This document shows, one piece after another, positions 23,305 through 34,205 of a stretch of DNA of 64,000 nt. Both the position numbers and the translations under genes were made by a program. The stretch is from Saturnia japonica (Eukaryota > Arthropoda > Insecta > Lepidoptera > Saturniidae). The stretch is taken from positions 9,012,501-9,076,500 of the forward strand of contig CM065321.1 in NCBI GenBank assembly GCA_033032175.1. The letters are read 5' to 3'. Each line of letters begins with the position of its first letter. Within the stretch, counting starts at the first letter, position 1. Below the pieces are notes generated by a model. That model did not search any database, had not been told where the DNA came from, and worked only from the letters and a program-made list of their open reading frames with translations.

Positions 23305-24690
23305 TGATAATGAATAAATTAAATAATTATTTTCCACGTAAACTTTATGTAGCCACTTAATATGTCTATTCATATTAGTAGGTACGTACGTATCTGTAAA
23401 TACCTTATAACAATATATTTTTGAAAATATCATTATGCTTAAGCTAAGCTATAAAATATAATAATTTTTCCGTTCTTAAATTGTTTGAAGCCGGAGCTAC
23501 GTACAAAAAAACATATTTATCAAATTAACAAATTATTACTAAGAAAAGTATTCGCAGTCGACGCAGATGTTAAATAAATTTGAAGAAACTGAAAGAGTTT
23601 TGTAAGAATATAAAATAGTAGAGCTTCAGCTCTTTCCAGTTGATAGGAACATGGCGTTTTATTTAATGTTATTAAATATATTTGGTTAGAATATCTACTA
23701 ATAACGAAATTTCTCATGTTCAAATTATTCCAATTCAATTTACAGTAAGATAATTTATACTAATTATGATTATCACATATACCTATATGTTGTTGATTGT
23801 AATAATGTGAAATTGAGATTCAATTATAGTAATGATTTGTTAATTGTATTCCGTACGCTGAACTGTAGTAATTATTTTCGGAAATATAATTAAGTAAAAT
23901 GAAACTATTGTTAATCGCATCAGCGTTCATTAAATAAACCATGTGAAGAATGCTTATTATATTCATACTACTAAAATAAAAAGTATCTCAAATCGATCAA
24001 CATGTTAGGGATTAAATACTTCGAGGGACAAAGTGGAATTTGTATAGTATGAAAATTGCAGTTATGTTTTACTTCTCATTTTAAGTTGAAGCATTAATTA
24101 AATAAAAAAAATCGCTTGCTGCAACTTACACGTGATAGAAGTGAAACTTCTTAAAAAAAGAGATGCGGATATTCTGAATAAATACTGTGTATTAGATATA
24201 CAATGTCTAATTCTCTTTCTCTTTCTATCTACGTTATATCCTTCTTTTCTCTCATGTACCGGAGTGTGCCTAAATGTGACGCGCTCTTGAAATTTCACTC
24301 TCAATTCTCGCCCAATTATTAATTCGCGGACTAAGAAGTTTCCCTAAAAAAAAAGAGATTATTATGAGAAATAATTTATTATTATCTAAAAAAATAATCT
24401 TTCTGGACTGCAGCGTGTATTCCATCGGCTACAAACATTCTGCCGAAGTACTATAAAAAGAACGTCACCTTTCTTTCGATATTTCAAATTAAAAAAAAAA
24501 TACTACAAAAGTAGTTATGGTTATAGTAATGATACAGTGACCTATTAAAAAATATAATAAAAGGAAAAATTAAAGGGGGTGAGGGAAAAATTAAAGGAAG
24601 ACAGAGTGTAGGGAGAGCTCCACTGACAAGAGCAGCACTATAAGGACAGAGCGGCGGCGTTGCACATATAAAACTAGGGGAGCTGAGTGG
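23305..24690. other. AT-rich DNA, no gene seen
   Basis: Short ORFs only. A GC-richer patch at 24,570-24,690 ('gacagagcggcggcgttgc') directly precedes the LINE tail and has no recognisable identity. Confidence 0.4.
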
Positions 24691-24705
24691 TCCGGGGCCA
24701 AGCCA

Positions 24706-24772
24706 CCAAGTCCGGTGAAGCTGTAAAAGCCGCAGCGGCTTTAGGGCCCCTAAGGCTAACAGTGTAGTCCGG
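24706..24772 (+). mobile_element. LINE tail-only fragment without poly(A)
   Basis: Carries exactly the terminal 3' UTR unit, from 'aagtccggtgaagctgtaaa' to 'aaggctaacagtgtagtc'. GTCCGGGG occurs on both sides (24,690-24,697 and 24,767-24,774) and may be a target duplication. Directly downstream, 'tttcgcggctgcgtgcccta' (24,777-24,797) is a 3' UTR segment that normally lies upstream, so the order is permuted. Confidence 0.65.
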
Positions 24773-24819
24773 GGGTTTTCGCGGCTGCGTGCCCTAAGCG
24801 TTCATTAATGTAAACTATT

Positions 24820-26814
24820 AAATCATTAAACGACATGTTTAATATTTCTTGAATAAATTATTGACCAAGTCAAGATCATAATTCTGCAGTCGTTACAATA
24901 AATAATACTTTTTTTTTTTGCTTTGTAATTTAGCATTACTGTAATACAACATCTTTGTTTTACCTAATATTCCAATACAATTAGGTAGGTTTAATAAATG
25001 TTACACCCTCAATTACACTTATAACGCATCGTAATCTTTTCACACGATTACACTGCTCGCTTCGACAAGCAAACAGGAAGCTTTACCTAAACGCGATGAC
25101 CTTTACACTACGCTGAACACGTTATTAAAATGCATTAAATATTAAACAATTTTGAAAGAGATGAAAAATATATAATATTACGATTTTTTTCAATTCAGTA
25201 ATTTGTAACGGCGAAAGTTATGGATTTTTAAAAATGTAAAAATGACAATAAGAAAGAGGAATTATCCTAATTTTAAATATAAAAAAATATTTAAACATGT
25301 CCTCAAGTGTTAAAGACTATTAATGGTTAGAGCTGGATGAGATGGAAAGAATTTTATTTGGTTTGTTTTGTTTAGTTTGTTTATTAATTTGAAAGTAACT
25401 TCTTTCTTGTAGTCGCTTTTCAGTTACTGGAGACTTGCAGTCAGCTCTCTGTATTAAGTCGTTTTAGTTATAAGTTTCAGCTGGGTTGATTAGTTAGAAA
25501 ACAAATTCCCAGTTTAATTTCTGTTCTTTTTTCGTCTATCAATTTGAAATTTGGAAATTAATTAATAAGATAATTTCATTTATTTTTAAGGATTACAGAA
25601 CTGGGTTCGATCAAACTTTCTCTGAAAACACATACATATATGCCTAATTTATAAATGTGTTCTGATCGGAACCTTACTATATTTTATATAATAACAGCGC
25701 GCACAAAACAAGTAAAAGTATATTAAAATTCTATAATAAGCTATAAATTGAAATACTCAGTAAAAAGAGAAAAAAATTAAACATTTAAATACAACTTATT
25801 CCTATTCAAGATCAGAGAATCACAAATAAATTAATCAATAAAAACTCGAGAGGTGTCGTGGGGCGGTGGGATACCCGGCAAGAACGAAGTTCCTTTCGCT
25901 ATGTATTATTAATTTAAATAACAAACACCATGAAGGAATGGTAATAAAATTGTACTTAATAAAAACAATACTTTATATTTATAGATTTATAAAAATAGAT
26001 ATTTTGTTATTAATTTTGATTAGAATAATTAAATTTATAGTTTGCTTCTATTTTTATAAAAATTATAAATCATAAAAAATTCATTTTGGTAACTTTATAA
26101 ACAAAAACTAAAAAAAAAAACATATAAATAAAAATCCTAAATCAGCGGGACTCGAATGGTATATCGACTACTCGTACTGCTCGTACAGGCCGATTCGACG
26201 ACGATACTTGTAATGAAAATCCTTAGACGTATGTATTTGTCTCTTTTTAGTGTCAGTCGGGTTGGACACTTTTTCCAGTATAGCTCCCATCCCGCGTAAT
26301 GGAACTTTGTTCTAATAATTATAATTTCATATATTCAATTCAAAAGTTATTATTATTAATCACAAATTCTATCTATTTTTTTATTACTGCTTTATAATTA
26401 ATCTAAATTCAAATGCAAATTATTGAGTAAGAAATACGGAGATGCGAGAATATTCTTCAGTTAAAAAATGCAGTTTAATAAATCATCAGAAGACAATGTT
26501 TTCATTGTATATCCAAGCCTAAACATTATTAGAAAGCAGTGTGAGAAATCCTTGGAGAGGCGGGCATAGCGACGGAACACACTTATTCACACATTCATCA
26601 ACGTCAAACAGATAACTGACGAAGTGATGTATAGAGTGAATGCATTGCGGAAGGACGCCGGATGGACGCTGAATGTTGTTGTAAACTTTTTTGCTTTAGG
26701 AAAATATTGGGGTATAAACATTTTTCCCTTTCAATGTTAATGTTTTTACGAGTTTAAATCTCAGGGTTGGTTACTGAGAAATTGCAATTTTAGAGTTCAA
26801 TTTTTTTTTTATTA
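24820..26814. other. AT-rich DNA, no gene seen
   Basis: Two GC-richer islands (25,845-25,895 'ggtgtcgtggggcggtggga' and 26,145-26,290 'tactcgtactgctcgtacagg') look like remnants of a repeat but cannot be classified. The ORF at 25,866-26,075 is AT-rich and judged spurious. Confidence 0.4.
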
Positions 26815-26816
26815 TT

Positions 26817-26890
26817 ATATTAAATGTGCCCGTGGCTTCGCTCACGTGGACTACAGAATGCCCGCGCGAATTTTGACCCCGCTCCCGGCT
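26817..26890 (+). repeat. Lepidopteran-type dispersed repeat end
   Basis: 'gcccgtggcttcgctcacgt' and 'ctacagaatgcccgcgcg', then 'ccgctcccggctatttt': the plus-strand counterpart of 3,585-3,672. Confidence 0.6.
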
Positions 26891-27119
26891 ATTTTAAAGA
26901 CAAAAATGCTTATTGTGGATGTTCCTTAGAAGATAGATGTATACTCTCCGGGGCTTTTTGTAGGTCTTTTTAATACCTATAATTAAGTACTACATTAAAT
27001 TGCTATATCTCTTATGGTTTACTCAGCATAAGCCATTTAAGCGCCCGATTTGATTCACCATGACCAGTTTTTTTATTTGTGCGTAACCCTAATTCTTTTT
27101 GTTATGGTAATCCTAATGG

Positions 27120-27200
27120 GCTTTTTATTATAGGCATCGTATATACGTTCATATGCATTTAGTAAACAACTGTTATTTTGACATTACAAACAGACACTTC
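27120..27200 (+). repeat. Retroposon 3' end fragment
   Basis: 'catatgcatttagtaaac', 'ctgttattttgacattacaa' and 'acagacactt' recur with few changes at 50,035-50,100. Non-coding. Confidence 0.55.
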
Positions 27201-27824
27201 AATTTTATTAATTGTATTGATAACAGAGATTTTATATATAAATTATACGTGAAAATGCGAGCATTCATTAACTTGTAAAAGTGCCTTAAATCAAGTATTA
27301 CAAAATGTCTCTTTTACACCTTGGCTTGATTAAGTTTACTGGATTTAATCGTATTATCAGATAATTTAATTAAGCACTTAACAACGTCGAAGTTACTCGG
27401 ACAGGCTTGAAAACAGTGTTATCACCAATGTGGTGTGATGTTTACAAAAAAGTGTGCTTTATAAAATTCTATGACAATTTGTTGATACACAAAATTATGA
27501 ACAAAAGACAACATAAAATACAACAAAAAAAAAGCACAAATTTTATGATTTACGCGAATAAAGCCATGAGCGGAAAACAAGTGAAATAAACATCGTGACT
27601 CTTCGGTTTAAAGCTATTTACATACGTCAACACTAAATTTAATAATACATTATATTACATTTTTGGTACACAGTTCCTTAACGAGGTTTGCGTCAAGTAA
27701 GGAAAAAGTGTTATCCCCCTCCATGCGACTTTCTGTCCCTGTCTCTTTCTATTATATACGAGAGCGCGCGCGTGTGTGTGTGTGAGTATCAATATTCGAG
27801 CAACATACATCGTGCTTGTTCAGG
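27200..27824. other. No gene seen; short GC/GT microsatellite
   Basis: A run of alternating CG/TG (27,763-27,785, 'gcgcgcgcgtgtgtgtgtgtg') lies directly before the truncated left end of the Jockey-like element. Confidence 0.5.
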
Positions 27825-29459
27825 TAGCAAGGCAGCCGATGACGTCACGGCCGCGACCGTTATACCGACAAGCCGCGCCAGTCGGCGCCGCGCCCAAACG
27901 TCTCACGCGCAGCGCTGCGCGTCCGTCCGCCGCGTCATCCGGGGCCGTGGCCACGTCTACGGCCACGCCCCCTGTCCCGACTAGCCAATCGCGCGGGTCA
28001 AGCCCCGCCTCCGTCAAGCGAGGGCCGCGAAATTCGCGGTCACAATCTAGGGTTACCAAAAAGAGTCCGTACGTCCGTCCCGCGCGATCCACGGAAACCG
28101 CGTTAAAGACGAAAAATTCGTTTTCGGCCCTTCCGGTCGAACAAGACTCGCCCGCGAATCCGGATCCATCTCCGGAGATGGATACCGAGAACGACGGCTT
28201 CACCGTCGTGGCGTCGCGTAAGCGAACGGCGCGTAGCAGTCCGACTGCTCAACCGGCGCCTAAGGTAATAGCTAAGGCAGTAGTCAGGGGCGCCGCCGCC
28301 CCGCGTCCTCCCAGCTCCCCGCGCCCGCCGGCGGGAAAAAAGAGCGTGCCCCACCTCCAATCATAATCCGGGACAAGGCAGCCTGGATGGGAGTCTGCAA
28401 TGAGATGCGCAGACTCAAACTCGACTACCACAAGGCTAGAAACATAGTCAACGGGATTTCTATTTCGGTGAGTTCTTTGGAAACTCACCGTAAACTAACC
28501 ACCCTCCTCCGGCAGAAAGGTCTGCAATTTTATACGTATTCGCTCGCGGAGGAGCGCGTCCTCCGAGTGGTCATCCGCCGCATTCCGGTGGAGCTCGACC
28601 CGTCGGAGGTGTGCTCCTCGCTCAAGGAGCAAAGTTATCCCATCCGGGAAGTACACCGGATGTACAGTAAAGATAAGCGGCCACTACAAATGGTAGTGGC
28701 CATATTGGACCTTTCCCCGAGGGAAAGGCCATCTTCCAGCTAGAGACGGTGTGCGGGCTCTCCGGGATTAACGTGGAGCCCCCACACAAAAACCACCAGC
28801 CTGCGCAGTGCCACAACTGCCAGCTGTACGGGCACGCTGCCCGTAACTGTCATTCTCGTCCGCGGTGCGTAAAGTGCCGAGAGGACCACCCCACACGGGA
28901 GTGCACGCGCGAGCGTGACTCCGTCGTCCTCCCGAGCTGCGTGTTATGCGGGGAGGAGGGGCATCCCGCGAATTATCGCGGTTGCCCCAAGGCCCCGCGT
29001 ACCACGCGGCCACGTACACAGAGGCAGGCGGCCCCCCGGGCGGCGCCCCCCGCCTCAGCCATCAAAGCGCAACCCCTGCTGGCGTCAGGGGAATTTCCCG
29101 CGCTGCCGGTCCCGCGCCAGCTCCCGGCCGCCGCCGGCCCCTCCGCACCCCGCGTGGTGCAACCGCAACCCGTGCGTTCATCGCAGAACGCATGGGGCCC
29201 CCGCCGCCCCAATCCACAGCCCCTTATGGCTATGGATATTCCCGCGCCCCGCGCTCCTGCGCCCCGCGCGCCCGCTAACACTGTCGTCAATAGTAACGAC
29301 CTAATGATACTGCTCACCCGCGAGCACGATATCCGCGAGCTCATCGAATACAACGACCATTTGGAGCGCTTCGGTCTCATCAAGACCGCTTGCGCGTTCC
29401 CCCGCCTCGTAGAGACACTACAACGTCTCGATCGCGAGGCGAGTAGTAATAAAAATTAG
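27825..29459 (+). pseudogene. Jockey-like ORF1 (Gag-like, CCHC zinc knuckles), frameshifted
   Basis: ORF1p of this clade is a nucleic-acid-binding protein that packages the element RNA. Three frames carry it: 27,825-28,366 (Pro/Ser/Arg-rich, with NSFSALPVE and DNDGFTVV-like words as in copy B), 28,387-28,743 (KARNIVNGISISV, TTLLRQKG, PIREVHRMY, the Pre-C2HC-type domain) and 28,749-29,459 (three zinc knuckles: CHNCQLYGHAARNC, CVKCREDHPTREC and CVLC...GHPANYRGC). Two frameshifts near 28,365 and 28,740 destroy it. The end EHDIRELIEYNDHLERFG and PRLVETLQRLDREA matches copy B. It stops at TAG 29,457-29,459, nine bases before the ORF2 ATG. Confidence 0.85.
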
Positions 29460-29468
29460 GGCCTTTCA

Positions 29469-30208
29469 ATGGCTAAGTTTAAACCGAAAGCGTTAAATCT
29501 TTCATTTTTTAACGCGCGAAGCCTACTTCCGCAGCGTGATCTCGTCGCGACCTTTCTTAAAGATCACCAAGTAGATGTTCTTTTAGTGCAGGAGACGCTC
29601 TTAAAGCGTGCTAAACGTGATCCAAAAATCGCGAACTACAATATTGTAAGAAATGACCGGGCCGGCCGCGGGGGCGGCACTCTCATTTATTACAAACGAT
29701 CGTTATATTGTACGCCGGTAGATCCTCCGATACTTACCAATATGGAAGTATCCGTGTGTAGACTAGGAATGACCGACCACCCGTCCATAACGTTAGTCTC
29801 AGTTTATCTCTCGCCGAGGAAAGAGCCTCTCAGGTCTGACCTAGAAAAGCTACTTTCGCTCGGTGAATCGGTCATTATAGCGGGTGACCTCAATTGTGGA
29901 CACACTTCGTTTGGCAATTGGAGAGACTCCAGTAATGGGGTTAAACTCGAAGAGCTAACGAACGTGCTAAACTTTGATGTCATAGCGCCACCCACTCCCA
30001 CCCACTTTCAAGACAACTGTATGCCGACAGTGCTTGATGTAGCTCTCATTAAAGGTATCGCGCTTCGGTTACGACTCATTCGGGTCGTACACGAGCTCGA
30101 CTCCGACCACCGTCCGGTCATCATGCAGCTAGGTCAACCAGACGACTCTAGCCCTCCTTCGGTCCAAGTGGTTGACTATGCCAAGCTAAAACATTATCTT
30201 GCGGACAG
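29469..30208 (+). pseudogene. Jockey-like ORF2, AP-endonuclease domain, 3'-truncated
   Basis: An uninterrupted 247-codon endonuclease, which in the intact element nicks target DNA to prime reverse transcription. Motifs: LNLSFFNARSLLPQRD, the catalytic Glu in LLVQETLLKR, GRGGGTLIYYKRSL, SVYLSP, AGDLNCGH, DVALIKG, and the terminal Asp-His motif HELDSDHRPVIM. The frame runs on to 30,236, but the last 9 residues belong to the joined element. No RT follows. The domain alone looks intact, better preserved than in copy B, which has a deletion. Confidence 0.85.
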
Positions 30209-30720
30209 CCCTAATGGCATTCCTTATATAGCCTAAAAAAAAATCCTTAGGTTCTTAAACATCTCTTAAATATATGCGGTAAGATCTGGTCAAGAAAGAA
30301 AATACCAACAGCATTCGGCAAATCAATTTTTATCCTCATTCCAAAAAAGGAGGAAGTAACTCATCTAAAAAACACCAGAGACCAATAGCTCTAACCAATA
30401 CAATTTCCAATTTTTTTAGTATATTACAAACAAAAATGATACACTTCATGATCAACATTTGTATGAATTCTTGTTGTTTGTTTTTCTTCATGTATTTGCA
30501 GCCCAATCACCAGAAAGGGTTCTTAACCGGTATTTCTAGATGCTTAGAACACAACACTCTACTAGCGGAAAGTGTAAAAGATGCCAGGACATATGAGAGG
30601 CAAATAACAGTCTGCTAGACAAACCTTGAGAAGTCATTTGGTTCAGTTTAGCATAAACTGACGATCTTCGCCTTGAAGTGGTATAACTTTCCCATTATAC
30701 TATATTATTTACTATACTAT
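30209..30720 (+). pseudogene. Reverse transcriptase N-terminal part of REL-type LINE
   Basis: Fragments in changing frames: PNGIPYIA, then IWSRKKIPTAFGKSIFILIPK, NTRPIALTNT (RT motif 1-2 region), HQKGFLTGISRCLEHNTLLAE and KDARTYERQITVC (motif 2a), then LEKSFGSV and KLTIFALKWYNFP (motif 3). In the usual motif the residue before LE is aspartate (DLENAFGSV-like). Here it is asparagine, so a catalytic acid is lost. TAG codons interrupt at 30,616-30,618 and near 30,648. An insertion near 30,440-30,490 adds non-homologous T-rich sequence. The YxDD motif is missing. Confidence 0.75.
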
Positions 30721-30732
30721 ACTACTATTATT

Positions 30733-31422
30733 TTAGAGACCAGAGTAACTTAGTAAGATGGGGAAAAGCCTCTGAAAAATCTTGCTATACTTGTGGTGAG
30801 GCAATAGGTACAGCCAGGCACTTATTAGTAGAATACAAGATACTTCTTTATAAGGGACACTACTCACGTCGCCATGATACTTCAAATCAAACGTGAAGCA
30901 GTAAGTCTTTCAGTAGCTAGAGTTCAAAAAGGATTAACCACTAACCGAAGACAAATTTACATTACAAAAGAAGGTTTAACAGTAAATGCTAAAAGTAAAC
31001 CCTTTTCTGCACCTGATTATTGGACTATTTTAGTGGGCACATATGAAAAGCATTATAAAATTCCAGAGGATGTGGGTGTTTCGTCATTCAGACTAGACGT
31101 ATTTCTTTATTTTCGAGAAATCAAACGTATAGTACTTGTAGAACTTACTTTACCGTGGAAAACTAATAAACCTAAAATCCACATAAAAAAAATTGATAAA
31201 TATTACTATCTATGTAATGAACTGACCAAAAACGGCTATGCGGTAGAAGTGAGAGCGAGAGGTATTCCAGCGAAATCTCTCTATAACTTGTTAAAAGAAC
31301 TCGGCCTGAAGAGAAATGCAGTAAGCTCTATTTTAGAACGGGTATATAAAGCATCATTAACAGGCTCTTACCAAATCTGGCTTGACAGGGAGGGTATCTC
31401 CAGCAGTCAATATGATCGATGA
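30733..31422 (+). pseudogene. REL-type LINE C-terminus: zinc finger and PD-(D/E)XK-like endonuclease
   Basis: The first 110 bases encode SCYTCGEAIGTARHLL, a Cys-x2-Cys...His finger in which the last expected Cys appears to be Tyr (VEYKIL). From 30,874 an uninterrupted 182-codon frame follows. Near residues 72-105 it has FRLDVFLYFREIKRIVLVEL and LPWK, then KKIDKYYYLCNEL and VEVRARGIPAKS. The D...E-x-T...K arrangement and the VEL-T-PW signature match the restriction-like endonuclease of R2/NeSL-type LINEs, which cuts a target site in trans. The long open frame is surprising in an otherwise decayed copy. Confidence 0.7.
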
Positions 31423-31584
31423 TGTGCATCATAAGGGGCCCCTAAACTTACACCTGGGTCTCAAGTTCCGGGGGCTGTTCGTGTTTCCCTTTCTTTGCTA
31501 CACGATGGACACAGCACTCGCACGGTGAATCCATGGAATGGTAAGATATGTGTCTCTCTGAGTTATCGAGTGGTGGTCATGTAC

Positions 31585-31765
31585 CAGAAGACGCAGCGTG
31601 GGTAGACCCGCCACAAGGTGGACCGACAACCTGATGAGGCCTGTGGGAAGCCACTGGAAGCGGGCAGCACAGGACCGGTCCTTGTGGTGATATTTGTGGG
31701 AGGCCTATGAGCACCTATATCCAGAATTGGATGTGTTTCGATTGAAATTTTGATGACTGATTATG
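31585..31765 (+). pseudogene. RTE-type LINE ORF2, extreme C-terminus
   Basis: One frame reads RRRSVGRPATRWTDNLMR, GSHWKRAAQDRSLW, a TGA, then YLWEAYEHLYPELD and stop. The 'W-A-A-Q-D-R...W' tail is typical of the C-terminal end of RTE-type reverse transcriptases in insects. Severe 5' truncation. Confidence 0.75.
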
Positions 31766-31870
31766 AGTGCGTGTTACTATTTTATTATGTGATCGTATAT
31801 TTTTGATCTACGATAGGGAGTGAAAAGAAGCATCATCACAAATGCACATGAGAATGTGTCTCGTGTTACT

Positions 31871-32008
31871 GTCAATAGAAATATATTCTACATTAGCTGT
31901 TTAGATGTACACAGTATATAATAAATAATAGAATATAATATAGTACATATAATATATATATATAGTCAATAGAAATATATTCTACAGTAGCTGTTTAGAT
32001 GTACACAG
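31871..32008 (+). repeat. Tandem duplication, 94-bp period
   Basis: 'gtcaatagaaatatattcta' starts at 31,871 and again at 31,965. Both are followed by 'agctgtttagatgtacacag' with one difference before it. No coding potential. Confidence 0.8.
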
Positions 32009-32071
32009 CACAGTATATACCGCGCACTCAAGTAGCACTTGAACAAGTCTTACAGTTACACATTATCTATA

Positions 32072-32078
32072 TCTATAT

Positions 32079-32119
<41 letters not shown>
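32072..32119. repeat. (TA)n microsatellite
   Basis: About 45 bases of almost uninterrupted TA. A second, shorter run lies at 45,160-45,185. Confidence 0.95.
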
Positions 32120-32123
<4 letters not shown>

Positions 32124-32960
32124 GCATATCTAAATAGTTTTATTATATACTAGCCACTAATATTGTACCCGTTTTAAAAGTATTTGACCAACTCGAATAT
32201 TTATCGTGTTGTTCTCCCATTCTACAGCTTGTAATATTACTTGACGTACATGGTTACAGCTCCGCTCTTTAGGGACGTATTGTAAACTTATATAGTCTAT
32301 AATTTTTCTCAATAAATAGGCTTTAAAATGCAAAAGTACTTTTCCAAATCTTACTAGTAGTTCCAGATACTAGCGCGTTCAAATAAACAAACAATATTGT
32401 TAGCTGTATAACATACTATAGATTATGTACGTATTTTAGTCATTTGATTTAAACCATGACATGATTTTTCATATCCAAAACCTGTTTCTTATATTTTAAT
32501 ACCTATAATCATCCTGCAACCGAAAAGTTTACGTACTATAGGTACAACAAAAAGTAATGAAAAGTGGTTTTGTGTGTACAAATCAAGTGTTAAATCGTAT
32601 AGCGCGAAATAGAGTCGTCCCTCGCCGTGTTCGCAATTTATTTCTGACAGCATTCCTGTGTAACGTAAAGAATGGGAATTATTTGGGAGGACTAATGTTT
32701 TGACGGAAATTATTCTTCGGAACGACGGCGATCGCGCTCGCCATCTGTCGCCGTTCGAAATTTGAATTAGAAACATTTATTAAATCTCTCCTTTGTTCTA
32801 ATCTAATAGAACTTTACATTGAAATGTGTAGTCGCAAAATTGCTATTGATGTTTTAATTTCTGAACTTGTACCTTTTTTTAAAATTATTGATAGATTAGT
32901 ATTTGGCCACAATCTCATCTGACGTTAAGTGATGATGTGCTCTAAGACGGTAACACGTTA

Positions 32961-33428
32961 TAGCCCAGTCATATTAGGGCTTTCACCTCGGAATGAAAGA
33001 TAATAAGCTGCAAATTGGTATGAACCTTTGTTTTGTCATTCTAAATGTTGTCTCAAAAGTCACAATCGTTATCGTGTCCGCGTCTCAAGATATTCAAGGT
33101 CAAAGGTCACAAAAATCGGTTTTTCGCTAATATCTGGCTTCCTATCGGTTAAATGAGATTTGCATTTATTATAAAAGTTGTAGGCTATAAAATTCCCTAC
33201 AACTTTTGTTTAAACTTTTTTTTCATACAACCAACCGTTTTGAAGGTAGAGCGCGAAGAGTGCACATCGTACAGTCATATACGGCCTAATGCAAGGTCAA
33301 GCGTGAGTTATGGTTATCAGTACGTTATAAAGTCAATTATTTACTTGGAAATTATAATTATTAAACAATGCCTATTATTTATGTACTAACTATTAATTAT
33401 TTATATTTAATTAAAGTAAGTAATCTTG
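32961..33428 (+). repeat. Left inverted arm
   Basis: Pairs with 34,206-34,681. It includes a 78-codon ORF (33,153-33,389) which recurs in the other arm on the minus strand only because the DNA is repeated. A transcript through the element would fold into a duplex of over 400 bp. Confidence 0.9.
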
Positions 33429-33977
33429 TTGGCATTATATAATGCTCCAAAATCTGAGGACAACATTGATCATTTCCGCTACACGCAATTCATCAAATTT
33501 ACAAAACTAAATAAACCTGTACAACTGTCAACACTTCCACCAACAAGTGTAGCAGCTCATCAACACATAAAACGTGTCTACTACCAGATTCAAACGTGGT
33601 TAGGGAAGGACTTAGAACCTCAAGAATGGGGCTGGATGCTTGAAAATGAAATCCTGGAGCCCATACGAACGTTATTACCTCCAGCACCAGCCGAACTACT
33701 AAACGTAATATTTTGCAATTGCAAAAATGGTTGTGGTTCCCGCTGTGGATGCAGAAAATCAGGGCTACAATGTTCTTTAGCTTGCGGCCAGTGCAACGGA
33801 CAAGCTTGCCTCAACGCTTCACTGTATCCAAGTAATCCCGATGAAGAAAATACATATGATCCCGATATTCTGGAAGGTTTGGAGATGAACATGACAGATA
33901 ATGAGGATGATGACAATGAATCGAACATTTTTGAGCGACAAGAAGAAGAAGACGACGAAGAAGAAGAAGATAATTAG
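33423..33977 (+). CDS. CXC/Tesmin-like cysteine-rich protein segment, N-terminally truncated
   Basis: Open from the inner edge of the left arm, with no ATG before residue 71. Reads ALYNAPKSEDNIDHFRYTQF, LPPTSVAAHQH, WLGKDLEPQEWGW and LPPAPAELLNVIF, then nine cysteines (about residues 97, 99, 103, 107, 109, 116, 120, 123, 128: CNCKNGC, CGCRK, C...ACGQC, C) and an acidic tail of Asp/Glu runs. Insect genomes contain many uncharacterised proteins with this LPPTS...EWGW...LPPAPEELL...CXC end, usually after an XPG-like 'GCDTTS' nuclease part (recollection, not searched). The first recognisable residue sits exactly at the arm boundary, so this is either the last exon of the element's own gene or a captured piece. 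The cysteines probably bind zinc. Confidence 0.65.
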   Translation: MLLALYNAPKSEDNIDHFRYTQFIKFTKLNKPVQLSTLPPTSVAAHQHIKRVYYQIQTWLGKDLEPQEWGWMLENEILEPIRTLLPPAPAELLNVIFCNCKNGCGSRCGCRKSGLQCSLACGQCNGQACLNASLYPSNPDEENTYDPDILEGLEMNMTDNEDDDNESNIFERQEEEDDEEEEDN

Positions 33978-34072
33978 CTTCCATTTCCAATTTCATTACA
34001 ATTAAAATCAACAAAGATACTTTTGATATTTGAACTCACATTTTGACAAATGTATATTATGCCGTATTTAAT

Positions 34073-34082
34073 AATAAATAAA
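34073..34082 (+). terminator. Overlapping poly(A) signals after the CXC segment
   Basis: AATAAATAAA holds two AATAAA hexamers about 95 bp after the stop codon, suitable to end the transcript before the right arm. Confidence 0.5.
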
Positions 34083-34205
34083 CATATGTGTAAAATATAT
34101 ACTCTTACTATCATTTTAACTTAAAATAAAACTAAAATATATAATCCAGAATTAATAATATTTTATACTTAAATAGTTAAATATGAATAATTATATATAA
34201 ATAAT

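Larger units (their letters stand above)
27825..30208 (+). mobile_element. Jockey-like LINE copy A (ORF1 plus endonuclease only)
   Basis: GC-rich island of 2.4 kb containing most of ORF1 and the endonuclease domain of ORF2. It lacks the 5' UTR and start of ORF1, and also the whole RT and 3' end. The right edge, at 30,208, is found by comparison with copy B (62.3-64 kb): both read 'gcggayag', then differ completely. Loss of the 3' half is unusual, because target-primed insertions normally lose the 5' end. Copy B is the clearest relative. Confidence 0.85.
30209..31540 (+). mobile_element. LINE with restriction-like endonuclease, deleted
   Basis: Starts without spacer at the broken end of Jockey-like copy A. 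Contains an RT start, a deletion that removes the RT centre, and then a zinc-finger plus PD-(D/E)XK-like endonuclease end, followed by a probable 3' UTR ('gtgcatcataaggggcccct', 'ggtgaatccatggaatgg'). This domain order, with RT before a C-terminal endonuclease, is that of the R2/NeSL/CRE group rather than the Jockey group. The exact clade is undecided. Confidence 0.75.

Noticed and set aside
28768..29383. Long overlapping ORFs on both strands at 28.7-29.4 kb
   Set aside because: High GC content removes stops in non-coding frames; only the zinc-knuckle frame is supported.
33153..33389. 78-codon ORF repeated at 34,244-34,480 on the other strand
   Set aside because: The duplication is due to the inverted arms; codons show no protein-like pattern and the ORF ends in AT-rich sequence.
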